Assembly (NCBI GenBank): GCA_947000775.1 | Contig: CAMQGK010000638.1 | Span: 18,844,501-18,908,500 of the forward strand | Direction: 5' to 3' | Length of the DNA: 64,000 bases | Source of the DNA: Pterois miles | Taxonomy: Eukaryota > Chordata > Actinopteri > Perciformes > Scorpaenidae | Notes under the pieces: model-generated | What the model saw: only the letters and a program-made list of their open reading frames with translations | Database searches by the model: none | What the model was told of the DNA's origin: nothing | Made by a program: the position numbers and the translations under genes | In this document: one piece after another, positions 49,199-58,799 of the stretch | Layout of the letters: each line of letters begins with the position of its first letter | Position numbering within the stretch: position 1 is the stretch's first letter

Positions 49199-50965
49199 TC
49201 ATTGTGAATTTCCCCTCGGTGATGAATAAAAGTATCTATATATCCATCTACCTATCCATCCATTGATGCATCGATATATCCATCCATCTGTCCATCCATC
49301 CATCCATGATCCTCTCGACCTTTTCCTGGACGCTCCAGGCAAGAGGCCAGAGGAGGAAGCTGCTGCTGGGTCTTCTTCCTCATCATCACTGCCATCATCA
49401 CTGTCAGGGATGGTGTTAGAAAAGCACCTGATTCGCTTGGCGCTCATCTCATCCCAATCATCGTCGTCCTCTCTTGACCTCTTCCTGGACGCTCCAGGCA
49501 AGAAGCTGGAGGAGGAAGCTGCTGCTGGGTCTTCTTCCTCATCATCACTGCCATCATCACTGTCAGAGATGGTGTTAGAAAAGCACCTGATTCGCTTGGC
49601 GCTCATCTCATCCCAATCATCGTCTTCCTCTCTTGACCTCTTCCTGGATGCTCCAGGCAAGAGGCCGGAGGAGGAAGCTGCTGCTGGTTGGTCTTCGTCA
49701 TCATCATTGCCATCATCACTGTCAGAGATGGTGTTAGAAAAGCACCTGATTCGCTTGGCGCTCTTCTCATCCCAATCATCGTCTTCCTCTCTTGACCTCT
49801 TCCTGGACACTCCAGGCAAGAGGCCGGAGGAGGAAGCTGCTGCTGGGTGGTCTTCGTCATCATCACTGCCATCATCACTGTCAGAGATGGTGTTAGAAAA
49901 GCACCTGATTCGCTTGGCGCTCATCTCATCCCAATCATCGTCTTCCTCTCTTGACCTCTTCCTGGACATTCCAGGCAAGAGGTTAGAGGAGGAAGCTGCT
50001 GCTGGGTCTTCTTCCTCATCATCACTGCCATCATCACTGTCAGAGACGGTGTTAGAAAAGCACCTGATTCGCGTTGCGCTCATCTCATCCCCTTCATCGT
50101 CTTCCTCTCTTGACCTCTTCCTGGAGATTCCAGGCAAGAGGCTAGATGAGGAAGCTGCTGCTGGGTCTTCTTCCTCGCCGTCTCTGCCATAATCACTGTC
50201 AGAGACGGTGTTAGAAAAGCACCTGATTCGCATTGCGCTCGTTTCATTCCCTTCATCGTCTTCCTCTCCTGAACTCATCCTGGACGCTCCAGGCAAGGGG
50301 CTGGAGGGGGAAGATGCTGCTGGGTCTTCTTCAGCATCACTGCCATAATCACTGTCATAATCACTGTCATAATCACTGTAACAATCACTGTCATCAAGCC
50401 ACCACTCTATGTTGTATTTCTCATAATCTTTCTCCGTTTTCATACTCCCAGATCCTCCTGGCAGGGGATTCTCTGCTTCCACAAGCAGGTTGACTTCCAA
50501 GTTAACTTGGGGATTATCAGCTCCTTCCACAGGCAAGACTTCCACACCATCGTGGAACATCTGTTCCCTGTTGTCATGTCCAATGGCAAAATTATTGGCA
50601 GGGCCTTCCAGTCCATGTCGACCGACAACTTGCAGCCTGACATTTTCTTCATTGTCAAGATCCTCATCAGAGTCTTCATTGTCAAGATCCTCATCAGAGT
50701 CTTCACTGGTAAGATCCTCATCAGAGTCTGGATCAAGATCCTGATCAGCGGCTGGAACAAGATCATTAGACAATTACGTTATCAGTACCACATTACCAAA
50801 ATGAGCAATATTCATTTATTTATCAATAAACAAATATTACCCAAAAAATTCAATACGAATCAGTATTTGGCATCATTTTGTTTTCAGAAATGTGTGAAAT
50901 GAGTTCTCACTACAAAAAGGAAAATTCTGGGGTCCGTCTCCTCGTCCGTCTCCTCGTTCTGCCAT
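49199..50965 (-). CDS. Acidic 53-residue-repeat protein gene, U1 copy (predicted 535 aa)
   Basis: I do not recognise this family. Model: ATG at 50,965 opens MAERGDGRGDGPQNFPF (exon 50,965-50,911, ending in phase 1); a GTGAGA donor at 50,910; an acceptor TTGTTCCAG at 50,752, preceded by a CTAAT branch-like motif; a last exon 50,751-49,199. Phases match across the intron, and the last exon has an in-frame stop just upstream of its acceptor and no early ATG, which supports splicing. The protein has an acidic N-terminus (SDEDL repeats), a WWLDDSDCYSDYDSD segment, then six 53-residue modules. Each module has a proline/alanine/serine linker, a basic SRKRSREED plus AKRIRCFSN pair resembling a bipartite nuclear localisation signal, and an SDSDDGSDDEEED tail suited to casein kinase 2. 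Inference: a disordered nuclear protein. The C-terminus reads into transposon-tail repeats. A possible AATAAA lies at 49,014-49,019 (minus). Confidence 0.6.
49237..49307 (+). repeat. Retroelement 3' tail with CCAT/ATCT repeats, U1
   Basis: TTTCCCCTCGGTGATGAATAAAAG at 49,208 onward, then ATCTATATATCCATC and (CCAT)n, has the form of a fish LINE/SINE 3' end on the plus strand. It lies antisense to, and supplies, the last 30-odd codons of the repeat-protein frame. Confidence 0.6.
49315..50270. repeat. Coding minisatellite, 159-bp period, U1
   Basis: GGTGTTAGAAAAGCACCTGA recurs every 159 bp, six times. Because 159 is a multiple of three and the module lacks stops, frames stay open on both strands; the plus-strand 309-codon frame is a by-product. 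The two modules nearest the N-terminus are the most diverged, and the C-terminal ones are nearly identical, as expected for expansion at one end. Confidence 0.9.
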
Positions 50966-51823
50966 TTAACCTAAAGAGATAAAAATAATAACATTCCATT
51001 TTAGATCCACATTACCATTTTGCCAATCCTCATTTGATATTTTCAGTTCATTGCAGAATAATCATCTCATTAATATACTGTCCCTCTAAAGTCAGATTAG
51101 GGATGAATTAAATGCTCAATGTCAATGATGACGTTTAAACTATTAAATCCAAAATGAAAATGAATTACACTATCACATAGTGGTGAACATTTGCGCCAGA
51201 CCCATATCAGCTATGTGAGTGTGTAAACAACCTTTCTTCACAACAGTATCTACTAAAGTGTCACCGAAAAACCCCTAATCATTAACAACAGAACATTTGT
51301 TGTGCAGCTGTGTGCAAAGTATGCAAGACAAAACTATGGCATACATTTAACAGTTTATCAGTGATAACAGTTCCCACCAGGAAAGTTAAAGTTTAAGTGT
51401 ATCATGTATATGTCTATAGACTTACTTAAAGGTCAGGAATCCACAAATCACAAACTTGTTAGAAGGGTTTGGTTATAGAAATAGAAATATTACAGATGAT
51501 TTGTTTGTCTCCGTAAAAAAAAGTCCAGTGATGCAGTGTTGTATGTGTTTGAGATCGTAGTGACCAATATCTCACATGTGAGACTCGCTACTGAAATGAC
51601 AGTGTGATGTGCTGAGGTGGAGATTTAAGCTCCATGAGCAGATGACATCATAAAGCATGAGAATTCCAAAATGTCCTTTGAAGTGGATCAAAGGATGAGA
51701 TCAATTTCTCATCAATTTTCAAGTATTTTTAACTCAGTCATACTTTGACTTAGAGAGACCGTTTTAACTTTAAGTTGTTGCTAATTTTTTTCAGAATTTT
51801 TCCCTAAATTTATATATTTTTAT

Positions 51824-51831
51824 CTTTTATA
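51824..51831 (-). promoter_or_regulatory. TATA-like box for the U1 gene
   Basis: TATAAAAG on the minus strand, about 860 bases upstream of the predicted ATG and about 400 bases upstream of the GTAAGT donor. It is conserved in U2 and U3. The setting is AT-rich, so chance occurrence is possible. Confidence 0.35.
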
Positions 51832-51890
51832 CTTTTTGAGAAATTTGACGTTAAATAATGTTTTTTTTATCATTTCCCTGAAGTGGGACT

Positions 51891-52106
51891 ATGTACTGCA
51901 TTCAGCAGCTCACTCATGCATCACATGTAGGCCTACAGATTCAGAAACCAAATAAATATGAATTTAGTAAAATTAAAACCCTCTGCATGCACAGGACATT
52001 CCCCAATCACATGTACAACCCACACTGCTGCACCATCAAAGGACAACGGACTACATGCTTTCAACTAAGTGTTGATTATAGAGTGAATATATCTGATATT
52101 TTATGA
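51891..52106 (+). CDS. Small open frame of unknown status, U1 (71 aa)
   Basis: An ATG-initiated frame MYCIQQLTHASHVGLQ... ending in SVDYRVNISDIL is followed about 20 bases later by an AATAAA signal in U1 and U2. It is present unchanged in all three complete units, but the units are nearly identical there anyway. It resembles no family I know and lies divergently upstream of the repeat-protein gene. It may be non-coding. Confidence 0.2.
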   Translation: MYCIQQLTHASHVGLQIQKPNKYEFSKIKTLCMHRTFPNHMYNPHCCTIKGQRTTCFQLSVDYRVNISDIL

Positions 52107-52497
52107 TGTCGGCAGATTGTATCCTAAATAAAATCCTATAAGTCCCTTTGCTAGGTTTTCCAAGCTGTTACCATGTGGAAGGCTTGATTAAGTATGCCAA
52201 GTAAGGAGTTTTAATTGATATATTTCAATTCATTCTTTATTGCAAAACAAGTATTTTACAAATAAGTTATTCATTTTAGAAAAGTTTGAAAAAGTTAAAA
52301 GTTTGCACAAAGCCCACATCATCAACTCAACGTTTTCAAAGTACCTTTCCCCATTAATTAACTTGGTAGCTAGCCAACTCCCCATCGGACACATTTCACA
52401 CCGCTTTATCTGGCAAATTAATGCATTGTGTTTGCTTATGATATGGTAAAATGTTTGTTTCTATCTGCAGATGACATTGTAAAAAAAGCCTGAGCAC

Positions 52498-52528
<31 letters not shown>

Positions 52529-52555
52529 GTATATATATATATATATATACACACA
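52498..52555. repeat. (TA)n tract left of the retrotransposon fragment, U2
   Basis: TA repeat with two TATG interruptions, ending in ACACACAC. Confidence 0.95.
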
Positions 52556-53124
52556 CACATCTGTCACCTCTGCCCTCTTCTGCTCATTGTCCACCACCAC
52601 TATGTCCGGTTGGTTTGCCAGCAGCTGTTTGTCAGTCTGGAAGCTGAAGTCCCACATGATCTTAGCCCTGTTGTTCTCCACCACCTTGGGTGGTATGTCC
52701 CATTGGAAATTGAGTACTTCTAGTCCATACTGGGTGCAGACGTTCCTATACACTATCCCAGCCACTTGGTTGTGCCTCTCCATGTACGCTGATCCTGCTA
52801 GCATCTTACACCCTGCTACTATGTGCTGGACTGTCTCCGGGGCACATTTACACAGTGTGCACCTTGTGTCAGCTCTACTCTGGTAGATTCTGGCCTCTAT
52901 GGCCCTGGTACTTAGGGCTTGTTGTTGTGCTGCCATGATCAGTGCCTCTGTGATGTCTGTCAGTCCAGCGTTGTCCAGCCATTGGTAGGTCTTTGTGATA
53001 TCAGCCACTTCCTGTATCTGGCGGTGGTACATGCCGTGTAGGGACTTGTCCCTCCATGTGGTCTCCTCAGCTTCCTCAGTCTCATCAGGTTTCTGCTGTC
53101 TGACGCATTCACTGAGCAGTTTGT

Positions 53125-53126
<2 letters not shown>
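52556..53126 (-). mobile_element. RLE-type non-LTR retrotransposon internal fragment, U2
   Basis: Same fragment and same breakpoints as in U1, with a few substitutions (for example QSRADTRC instead of QSTADTRC). The zinc knuckle and the QPDIVVVD endonuclease core are intact; the frame again runs into TA-encoded Tyr-Ile. Confidence 0.8.
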
Positions 53127-53203
<77 letters not shown>

Positions 53204-53216
53204 GATAGATAGATAG
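53127..53216. repeat. (TA)n tract and short (GATA)n, U2
   Basis: About 74 bases of TA followed by four TAGA units. Confidence 0.95.
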
Positions 53217-53379
53217 CAGTACATTTCATAGTGAAAACAGCATGATCACAACTCTTTTGAATGTAAGAATCAATCTATAGATACCAATTTAAATTAATAG
53301 GTAAACTACATGGAACCTGGAGGCATATTCTACATGCAGCTTTCCAGGCAACATTTCCTTGTATTGAAGATATACTGTA

Positions 53380-53460
53380 CAATACATTCAGAAAGTCTTC
53401 AGACCCCTCCCCTTGTTTTCACACTCTGTGATGTTGCAGCCTTATGCTAAAATTGTTTCG
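53380..53460 (+). mobile_element. Tc1/mariner-like terminal fragment, U2
   Basis: Same truncated terminus as in U1, beginning CAATACATTCAGAAAGTC. Confidence 0.6.
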
Positions 53461-53504
53461 CAATGTTTGATTCACAGCAAATCCTCGAGAGAACGATTCA
53501 CAAT

Positions 53505-53506
<2 letters not shown>

Positions 53507-53550
<44 letters not shown>
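53507..53550 (+). repeat. (CT)n microsatellite, U2
   Basis: About 21 CT units. Confidence 0.95.
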
Positions 53551-53554
<4 letters not shown>

Positions 53555-54049
53555 TAAATAATACAATTAAAACAATTTATGATCAAGTATAAACATTTTC
53601 ATGTGAAAATTGACAAAAATGCAGACTGTGGCTTTAACATATGTGTGAGATTGAAATGAGCCATTGGTTCATTGTACACACTTGGATCATGAATCTTTAC
53701 AGGTGCTTAATATTTCTTTTGTCAAAGGTAAACAATGTAAATCTGTAAATTCAAATATAGGATAGTACAGTTGTAATAAAAAGTACCAAAAAATACATAA
53801 AACTAAGTAGAGTTTCAAATGATTTTTTTTTTTTTATTTTAAGATTTTGAAAGACATGTATCACAGTTATCACAACTAGTGTTCCACTGGTGTTACAATC
53901 ACTGTAACATACAATACATACAATATACATACAATCACTGTATGCCTGTCAGCACATTTAGTGTCTATTCAGACACTTCAGACTTCAGACGCTTGCTGCC
54001 TCTCTAATTCTCATCATCATTGTGAATTTCCCCTCGGGGATGAATAAAG

Positions 54050-54124
54050 TATCTATATATCCATCTACCTATCCATCCATTGATGCATCGATCTATCCAT
54101 CCATCTGTCCATCCATCCATCCAT
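54050..54124 (+). repeat. Retroelement 3' tail with CCAT/ATCT repeats, U2
   Basis: TTTCCCCTCGGGGATGAATA (from about 54,027), then AAGTATCT and CCAT units, as in U1. Here the gene's stop falls within the CCAT tract at 54,093. Confidence 0.6.
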
Positions 54125-56055
54125 GATCCTCTCTTGACCTTTTCCTGGACGCTCCAGGCAAGAGGCCAGAGGAGGAAGCTGCTGCTGGGTCTTCTTCCTC
54201 ATCATCACTGCCATCATCACTGTCAGAGATGGTGTTAGAAAAGCACCTGATTCGCTTATCGCTCATCTCATCCCCTTCATCGTCTTCCTCTCTTGACCTC
54301 TTCCTCGACGCTCCAGGCAAGAGGCTTGAGGAGGAAGCTGCTGCTGGGTCTTCTTCCTCATCATCACTGCCATCATCACTATCAGAGATGGTGTTAGAAA
54401 AGCACCTGATTCGCTTGGCGCTCATCTCATCCCAATCATCGTCTTCCTCTCTTGACCTCTTCCTGGACGCTCCAGGCAAGAGGCCAGAGGAGGAAGCTGC
54501 TGCTGGGTCTTCTTCCTCATCATCACTGCCATCATCACTGTCAGAGATGGTGTTAGAAAAGCACCTGATTCGCTTGGCGCTCATCTCATCCCAATCATTG
54601 TCTTCCTCTCTTGACCTCTTCCTGGACACTCCAGGCAAGAGGCTGGAGGAGGAAGCTGCTGCTGGGTCTTCTTCCTCATCATCACTGCCATCATCACTGT
54701 CAGAGATGGTGTTAGAAAAGCACCTGATTCGCTTGGCGCTCATCTCATCCCAATCATCGTCTTCCTCTCTTGACCTCTTCCTGGACGCTCCAGGCAAGAG
54801 GCCAGAGGAGGAAGCTGCTGCTGGGTCTTCTTCCTCATTATCACTGCCATCATCACTGTCAGAGATGGTGTTAGAAAAGCACCTGATTCGCTTGGCGCTC
54901 ATGTCATCCCAATCATCGTCTTCCTCTCTTGACCTCTTCCTGGATGCTCCAGACAAGAGGCCGGAGGAGGAAGCTGCTGCAGGGTCTTCTTCGGCATCAT
55001 CATTGCCATCATCACTGTCAGAGATGGTGTTAGAAAAGCACCTGATTCGCTTGGCGCTCATCTCATCCCAATCATCGTCTTCCTCTCTTGACCTCTTCCT
55101 GGACGCTCCAGGCAAGGGGCTGGAGGAGGAAGATGCTGCAGGGTCTTCTTCAGCATCACTGTCATAATCACTGTAACAATCACTGTCATCAAGCCACCAC
55201 TCTATGTTGTATATCTCATAATCTTTCTCCGTTTTCATACTCCCGGATCCTCCTGGCAGGGGATTCTCTGCTTCCACAGGCAGGTTGACCTCATCATCTC
55301 TGCCATCATCACTGTCAGAGACGGTGTTAGAAAAGCACCTGATTCGCATTGCGCTCGTTTCATTCCCTTCATCGTCTTCCTCTCTTGAACTCATCCTGGA
55401 CGCTCCAGGCAAGGGGCCGGAGGGGGAAGATGCTGCTGGGTCTTCTTCAGCATCACTGCCATAATCACTGTCATAATCACTGTCATAATCACTGTAACAA
55501 TCACTGTCATCAAGCCACCACTCTGTGTTGTATTTCTCATAATCTTTCCCCGTTTTCATACTCCCAGATCCTCCTGGCAGGGGATTCTCTGCTTCCACAA
55601 GCAGGTTGACTTCCAAGTTAACTTGGGGATTATCAGCTCCTTCCACAGGCAAGACTTCCACACCATCGTGGAACATCTGTTCCCTGTTGTCATGTCCAAT
55701 GGCAAAATTATTGGCAGGGCCTTCCAGTCCATGTCGACCGACAACTTGCAGCCTGACATTTTCTTCATTGTCAAGATCCTCATCAGAGTCTTCACTGGTA
55801 AGATCCTCATCAGAGTCTGGATCAAGATCCTGATAAGCGGCTGGAACAAGATCATTAGACAATTACGTTATCATTACCACATTACCAAAATGAGCAATAT
55901 TCATTTATTGATCAATAAACAAATATTACCCAAAAAATTCAATACGAAATCAGTATTTGGCATCATTTTGTTTTCAGAAATGTGTGAAATGAGTTCTCAC
56001 CCCAAAAAGGAAAATTCTGGGGTCCGTCTCCTCGTCCGTCTCCTCGTTCTGCCAT
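54093..56055 (-). CDS. Acidic 53-residue-repeat protein gene, U2 copy (predicted 600 aa)
   Basis: Unnamed family; the longest intact copy here. Exon one 56,055-56,001 (ATG to phase 1), GTGAGA donor at 56,000, acceptor TTGTTCCAG at 55,841, last exon 55,840-54,093. The codon spanning the junction is G|CC. Seven 53-residue modules follow the acidic N-terminal region. Uniquely, the N-terminal block containing ENPLPGGSGSMKTEKDYE and WWLDDSDCYSD is present twice (about 55,500-55,610 and 55,160-55,290), joined at a DDEVNLPVEAEN junction, so a segment of several hundred base pairs was duplicated in frame. A TATA-like box lies at 56,859-56,866 and a GTAAGT donor near 56,518. The stop lies in the CCAT tract, giving a shorter tail than U1. 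A possible AATAAA lies at 53,833-53,838 (minus). Function unknown; a nuclear disordered protein is inferred from basic pairs alternating with acidic serine tracts. Confidence 0.6.
54125..55390. repeat. Coding minisatellite, 159-bp period, U2
   Basis: GGTGTTAGAAAAGCACCTGA occurs at 54,231, 54,390, 54,549 and onward at 159-bp steps. The central modules are nearly identical to each other and to those of U1 and U3. Confidence 0.9.
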
Positions 56056-56858
56056 TTAACCTAAAAAGATGAAAATAATAACATTCCTTTTTAGATTCAC
56101 ATTACCATATTGCCAATCCTCATTTGATATTTTCAGTTCATTGCAGAATAATCATCTCAGTAATTTACTGTCCCTCTAAAGTCAGATTAGGGATGAATTA
56201 AATGCTCAATGTCAATGATGACGTTTAAACTATTAAATCCAAAATGAAAATGAATTACACTATCACATAGTGGTGAACATTTGCGCCAGACCCATATCAG
56301 CTATGTGAGTGTGTAAACAACATTTCTTCACAAACAGTATCTACTAAAGTGTCACCGAAAAACCCCTAATCATTAACAACAGAACATTTGTTGTGCAGCT
56401 GTGTGCAAAGTATGCAAGACAAAACTATAGCATTCATTTAACAGTTTATCAGTGATAACAGTTCCCACCAGGAAAGTTAAAGTTTAAGTGTATCATGTAT
56501 ATGTCTATAGACTTACTTAAAGGTCAGGAATCCACAAATCACAAACTTGTTAGAAGGGTTTGGTTATAGAAATAGAAATATTACAGATGATTTGTTTGTC
56601 TCCGTAAAAAAACGTCCAGTGATGCAGTGTTGTATGTGCTTGAGATCGTAGTGACCAATATCTCACATGTGAGACTCCCTACTGAAATGACATGAGAATT
56701 CCAAAATGTCCTTTGAAGTGGATCAAAGGATGAGATCAATTTCTCATCAATTTTCAAGTATTTTTAACTCAGTCATACTTTGACTTAGAGAGACCGTTTT
56801 AACTTTAAGTTGTTGCTAATTTTTTTCAGAATTTTTCCCTAAATTTATATATTTTTAT

Positions 56859-56866
56859 CTTTTATA
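56859..56866 (-). promoter_or_regulatory. TATA-like box for the U2 gene
   Basis: TATAAAAG on the minus strand at the position equivalent to the U1 box. Confidence 0.35.
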
Positions 56867-56925
56867 CTTTTTGAGAAATTTGACGTTAAATAATGTTTTT
56901 TTTATCATTTCCCTGAAGTGGGACT

Positions 56926-57141
56926 ATGTACTGCATTCAGCAGCTCACTCATGCATCACATGTAGGCCTACAGATTCAGAAACCAAATAAATATGAATTT
57001 AGTAAAATTAAAACCCTCTGCATGCACAGGACATTCCCCAATCACATGTACAACCCACACTGCTGCACCATCAAAGGACAACGGACTACATGCTTTCAAC
57101 TAAGTGTTGATTATAGAGTGAATATATCTGATATTTTATGA
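56926..57141 (+). CDS. Small open frame of unknown status, U2 (71 aa)
   Basis: Same 71-codon frame as at 51,891-52,106, with AATAAA shortly after the stop. Coding status is unproven. Confidence 0.2.
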   Translation: MYCIQQLTHASHVGLQIQKPNKYEFSKIKTLCMHRTFPNHMYNPHCCTIKGQRTTCFQLSVDYRVNISDIL

Positions 57142-57172
57142 TGTCGGCAGATTGTATCCTAAATAAAATCCT

Positions 57173-57177
57173 ATAAG
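57173..57177 (+). repeat. Target-site duplication of the solo LTR, left copy
   Basis: ATAAG, repeated at 57,711-57,715. The single copy ATAAG in CCTATAAGTCCC at 52,138-52,142 is the pre-insertion site. Confidence 0.85.
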
Positions 57178-57710
57178 TGTGACGTCTGAGATGACTGACA
57201 GGGTGGACTCAAATGCAGAATTCAGAGAGCAGGTTAGGGTAGAAACAACGCTGGTCTTTATTACAAAAATAGGTTGGTACACAGGAGATCAAAACTCACG
57301 AGTTAACAACTCCAAGGTGGCAGGCAGAGGCAGAATCAAAAAACAGGAAGAATGGTCAAAACACGAGGAATCCAAAACACTAAGAATGCGCGAACTTTGC
57401 AACACGAGGGAAGACAAGACGATCTGGCACAGGAAGAAAGGGAGACGCTGCTTAAGTACTGGTGAGGGAAGTGACTAACTATGGACAGGTGGACATGATT
57501 AGGGGCAGGGGCGACGATCAGACACAGGTGACTGGTGCAGGTAACTAGGTCAGGAGGAGGTGCTCAAATGTGAAGGCGGGAGGCATGCAGGGCAGGGAGT
57601 GAAGTGAACTGCAATGAGAGGAGAGGTTAAACATGTCAAAATAAAACAGGATGTGCGTCAAAATAAAAGCATGCAACACATAAATACACTAAGTCCTGCG
57701 GAACGTTACA
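57178..57710 (-). mobile_element. Solo LTR, Gypsy-like (minus orientation)
   Basis: The 533-bp insert starts TGTGACGTCTGAG and ends GAACGTTACA, that is 5'-TG...CA-3' termini, with a perfect 5-bp direct repeat ATAAG on both sides. Read on the minus strand it has TGTAACGTTCCGCAGG at its start, a TACTTAAGCAGCG promoter-like word, an AATAAAGACC signal (57,254-57,262) and CTGCATTTGAGTCC near its end, the usual layout of a fish Ty3/Gypsy LTR. No internal region or second LTR remains, so it arose by LTR-LTR recombination. Unit U1 has the unoccupied site. Confidence 0.85.
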
Positions 57711-58064
57711 ATAAGTCCCTTTGCTAGGTTTTTCAAGCTGTTAGCATGTGGAAGGCTTGATTAAGTATGCTAATTAAGGAGTTTTAATTGATATATTTCA
57801 ATTCATTCTTTATTACAAAACAAGTATTTTACAAATAAGTCATTCATTTTAGAAAAGTTTGAAATAGTTAAAAGATTGCACAAAGCCCATATCATCAACT
57901 CAAAGTTTTCAAAGTACCTTTCCCCATTAATTAACTTGCTAGCTAGCTAACTCCCCATCGGACACATTTCACACCGCTTTATCTGGCAAATTAATGCATT
58001 GTGTTTGCTTATGATATGGTAAAATGTTTGTTTCTATCTACAGATGACATTGTAAAAAAAGTGC

Positions 58065-58069
<5 letters not shown>

Positions 58070-58142
<73 letters not shown>

Positions 58143-58144
58143 CA
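58070..58144. repeat. (TA)n tract left of the retrotransposon fragment, U3
   Basis: TA repeat with one TATG interruption, ending in ACACACAC. Confidence 0.95.
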
Positions 58145-58711
58145 CATCTGTCACCTCTGCCCTCTTCTGCTCATTGTCCACCACCACTATGTCCGGTTGG
58201 TTAGCCAGCAGCTGTTTGTCAGTCTGGAAGCTGAAGTCCCACATGATCTTAGCCCTGTTGTTCTCCACCACCTTGGGTGGTATGTCCCATTGGAAATTGG
58301 GTACTTCTAGTCCATACTGGGTGCAGACATTCCTATACACTATTCCAGCCACTTGGTTGTGCCTCTCCATGTACGCTGATCCTGCTAGCATCTTACACCC
58401 TGCTACTATGTGCTGGACTGTCTCCGGGGCACATTTACACAGCGTGCACCTTGTGTCAGCTGTACTCTGGTAGATTCTGGCCTCTATGGCCCTGGTACTT
58501 AGGGCTTGTTGTTGTGCTGCCATGATCAGTGCCTCTGTGATGTCTGTCAGTCCAGCGTTGTCCAGCCATTGGTAGGTCTTTGTGATATCAGCCACTTCCT
58601 GTATCTGGCGGTGGTACATGCCGTGTAGGGACTTGTCCCTCCATGTGGTCTCCTCAGCTTCCTCAGTCTCATCAGGTTTCTGCTGTCTGACGCATTCACT
58701 GAGCAGTTTGT

Positions 58712-58712
<1 letters not shown>
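58145..58712 (-). mobile_element. RLE-type non-LTR retrotransposon internal fragment, U3
   Basis: Same fragment and breakpoints as U1 and U2, with zinc knuckle and QPDIVVVD core intact. Confidence 0.8.

Positions 58713-58795
<83 letters not shown>
58713..58795. repeat. (TA)n tract right of the retrotransposon fragment, U3
   Basis: About 82 bases of TA. Confidence 0.95.

Positions 58796-58799
<4 letters not shown>

Larger units (their letters stand above)
47327..52142. repeat. Tandem array unit U1 (4.8 kb)
   Basis: The unit is measured from TCCCTTTGCTAGGTTTT to the next occurrence of the same phrase at 52,143. It contains, in order: AT-rich spacer, (TA)n, retrotransposon fragment, (TA)n, Tc1-like end, (CT)n, retroelement tail with CCAT repeats, repeat-protein gene (minus), and promoter/spacer. 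It ends in the uninterrupted site CCTATAAGTCCC, which is the empty version of the LTR insertion found in U2. Confidence 0.92.
50966..52142. other. Upstream/spacer region of the U1 gene
   Basis: Between the ATG and the unit boundary there is an acceptor-like CTCTTTAG directly upstream of the start exon (50,971), a minus-strand TTTAA|GTAAGTC donor at about 51,425 and a TATA-like box at 51,824-51,831. Together these suggest a 5' untranslated exon and intron. A 60-bp segment (about 51,597-51,655) is absent from U2. A plus-strand 71-codon frame lies at 51,891-52,106. Confidence 0.45.
56056..57172. other. Upstream/spacer region of the U2 gene
   Basis: Counterpart of 50,966-52,142, lacking the 60-bp segment near 56,690. 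It carries the same acceptor-like, donor-like and TATA-like signals and the 71-codon plus-strand frame at 56,926-57,141 followed by AATAAA. Confidence 0.45.
52143..57715. repeat. Tandem array unit U2 (5.6 kb)
   Basis: Same order of parts as U1. It differs by an extra module and an internal duplication in the gene, loss of a 60-bp segment near 56,690, and a 533-bp solo LTR plus 5-bp duplication at its right end. Long spacer stretches differ from U1 by only occasional bases. Confidence 0.92.

Noticed and set aside
49263..50192. Plus-strand 309-codon frame across the repeat gene, and equivalents in U2 and U3
   Set aside because: It is open because a stop-free 159-bp module repeats. It has no splice partners, and the minus-strand model explains the region better. 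I kept it only as a finding.
49315..50270. CRISPR-like regular repeats
   Set aside because: The 159-bp repeats are contiguous coding modules without unique spacers, in a eukaryotic genome.
50507..50902. Plus-strand 131-codon frame over the start of the repeat gene, and equivalents in U2 and U3
   Set aside because: It is antisense to the acidic N-terminus and crosses the proposed intron. No domain is recognised.
52517..52886. Plus-strand frames over the retrotransposon fragment
   Set aside because: They are antisense shadows of the minus-strand zinc-knuckle/endonuclease frame.
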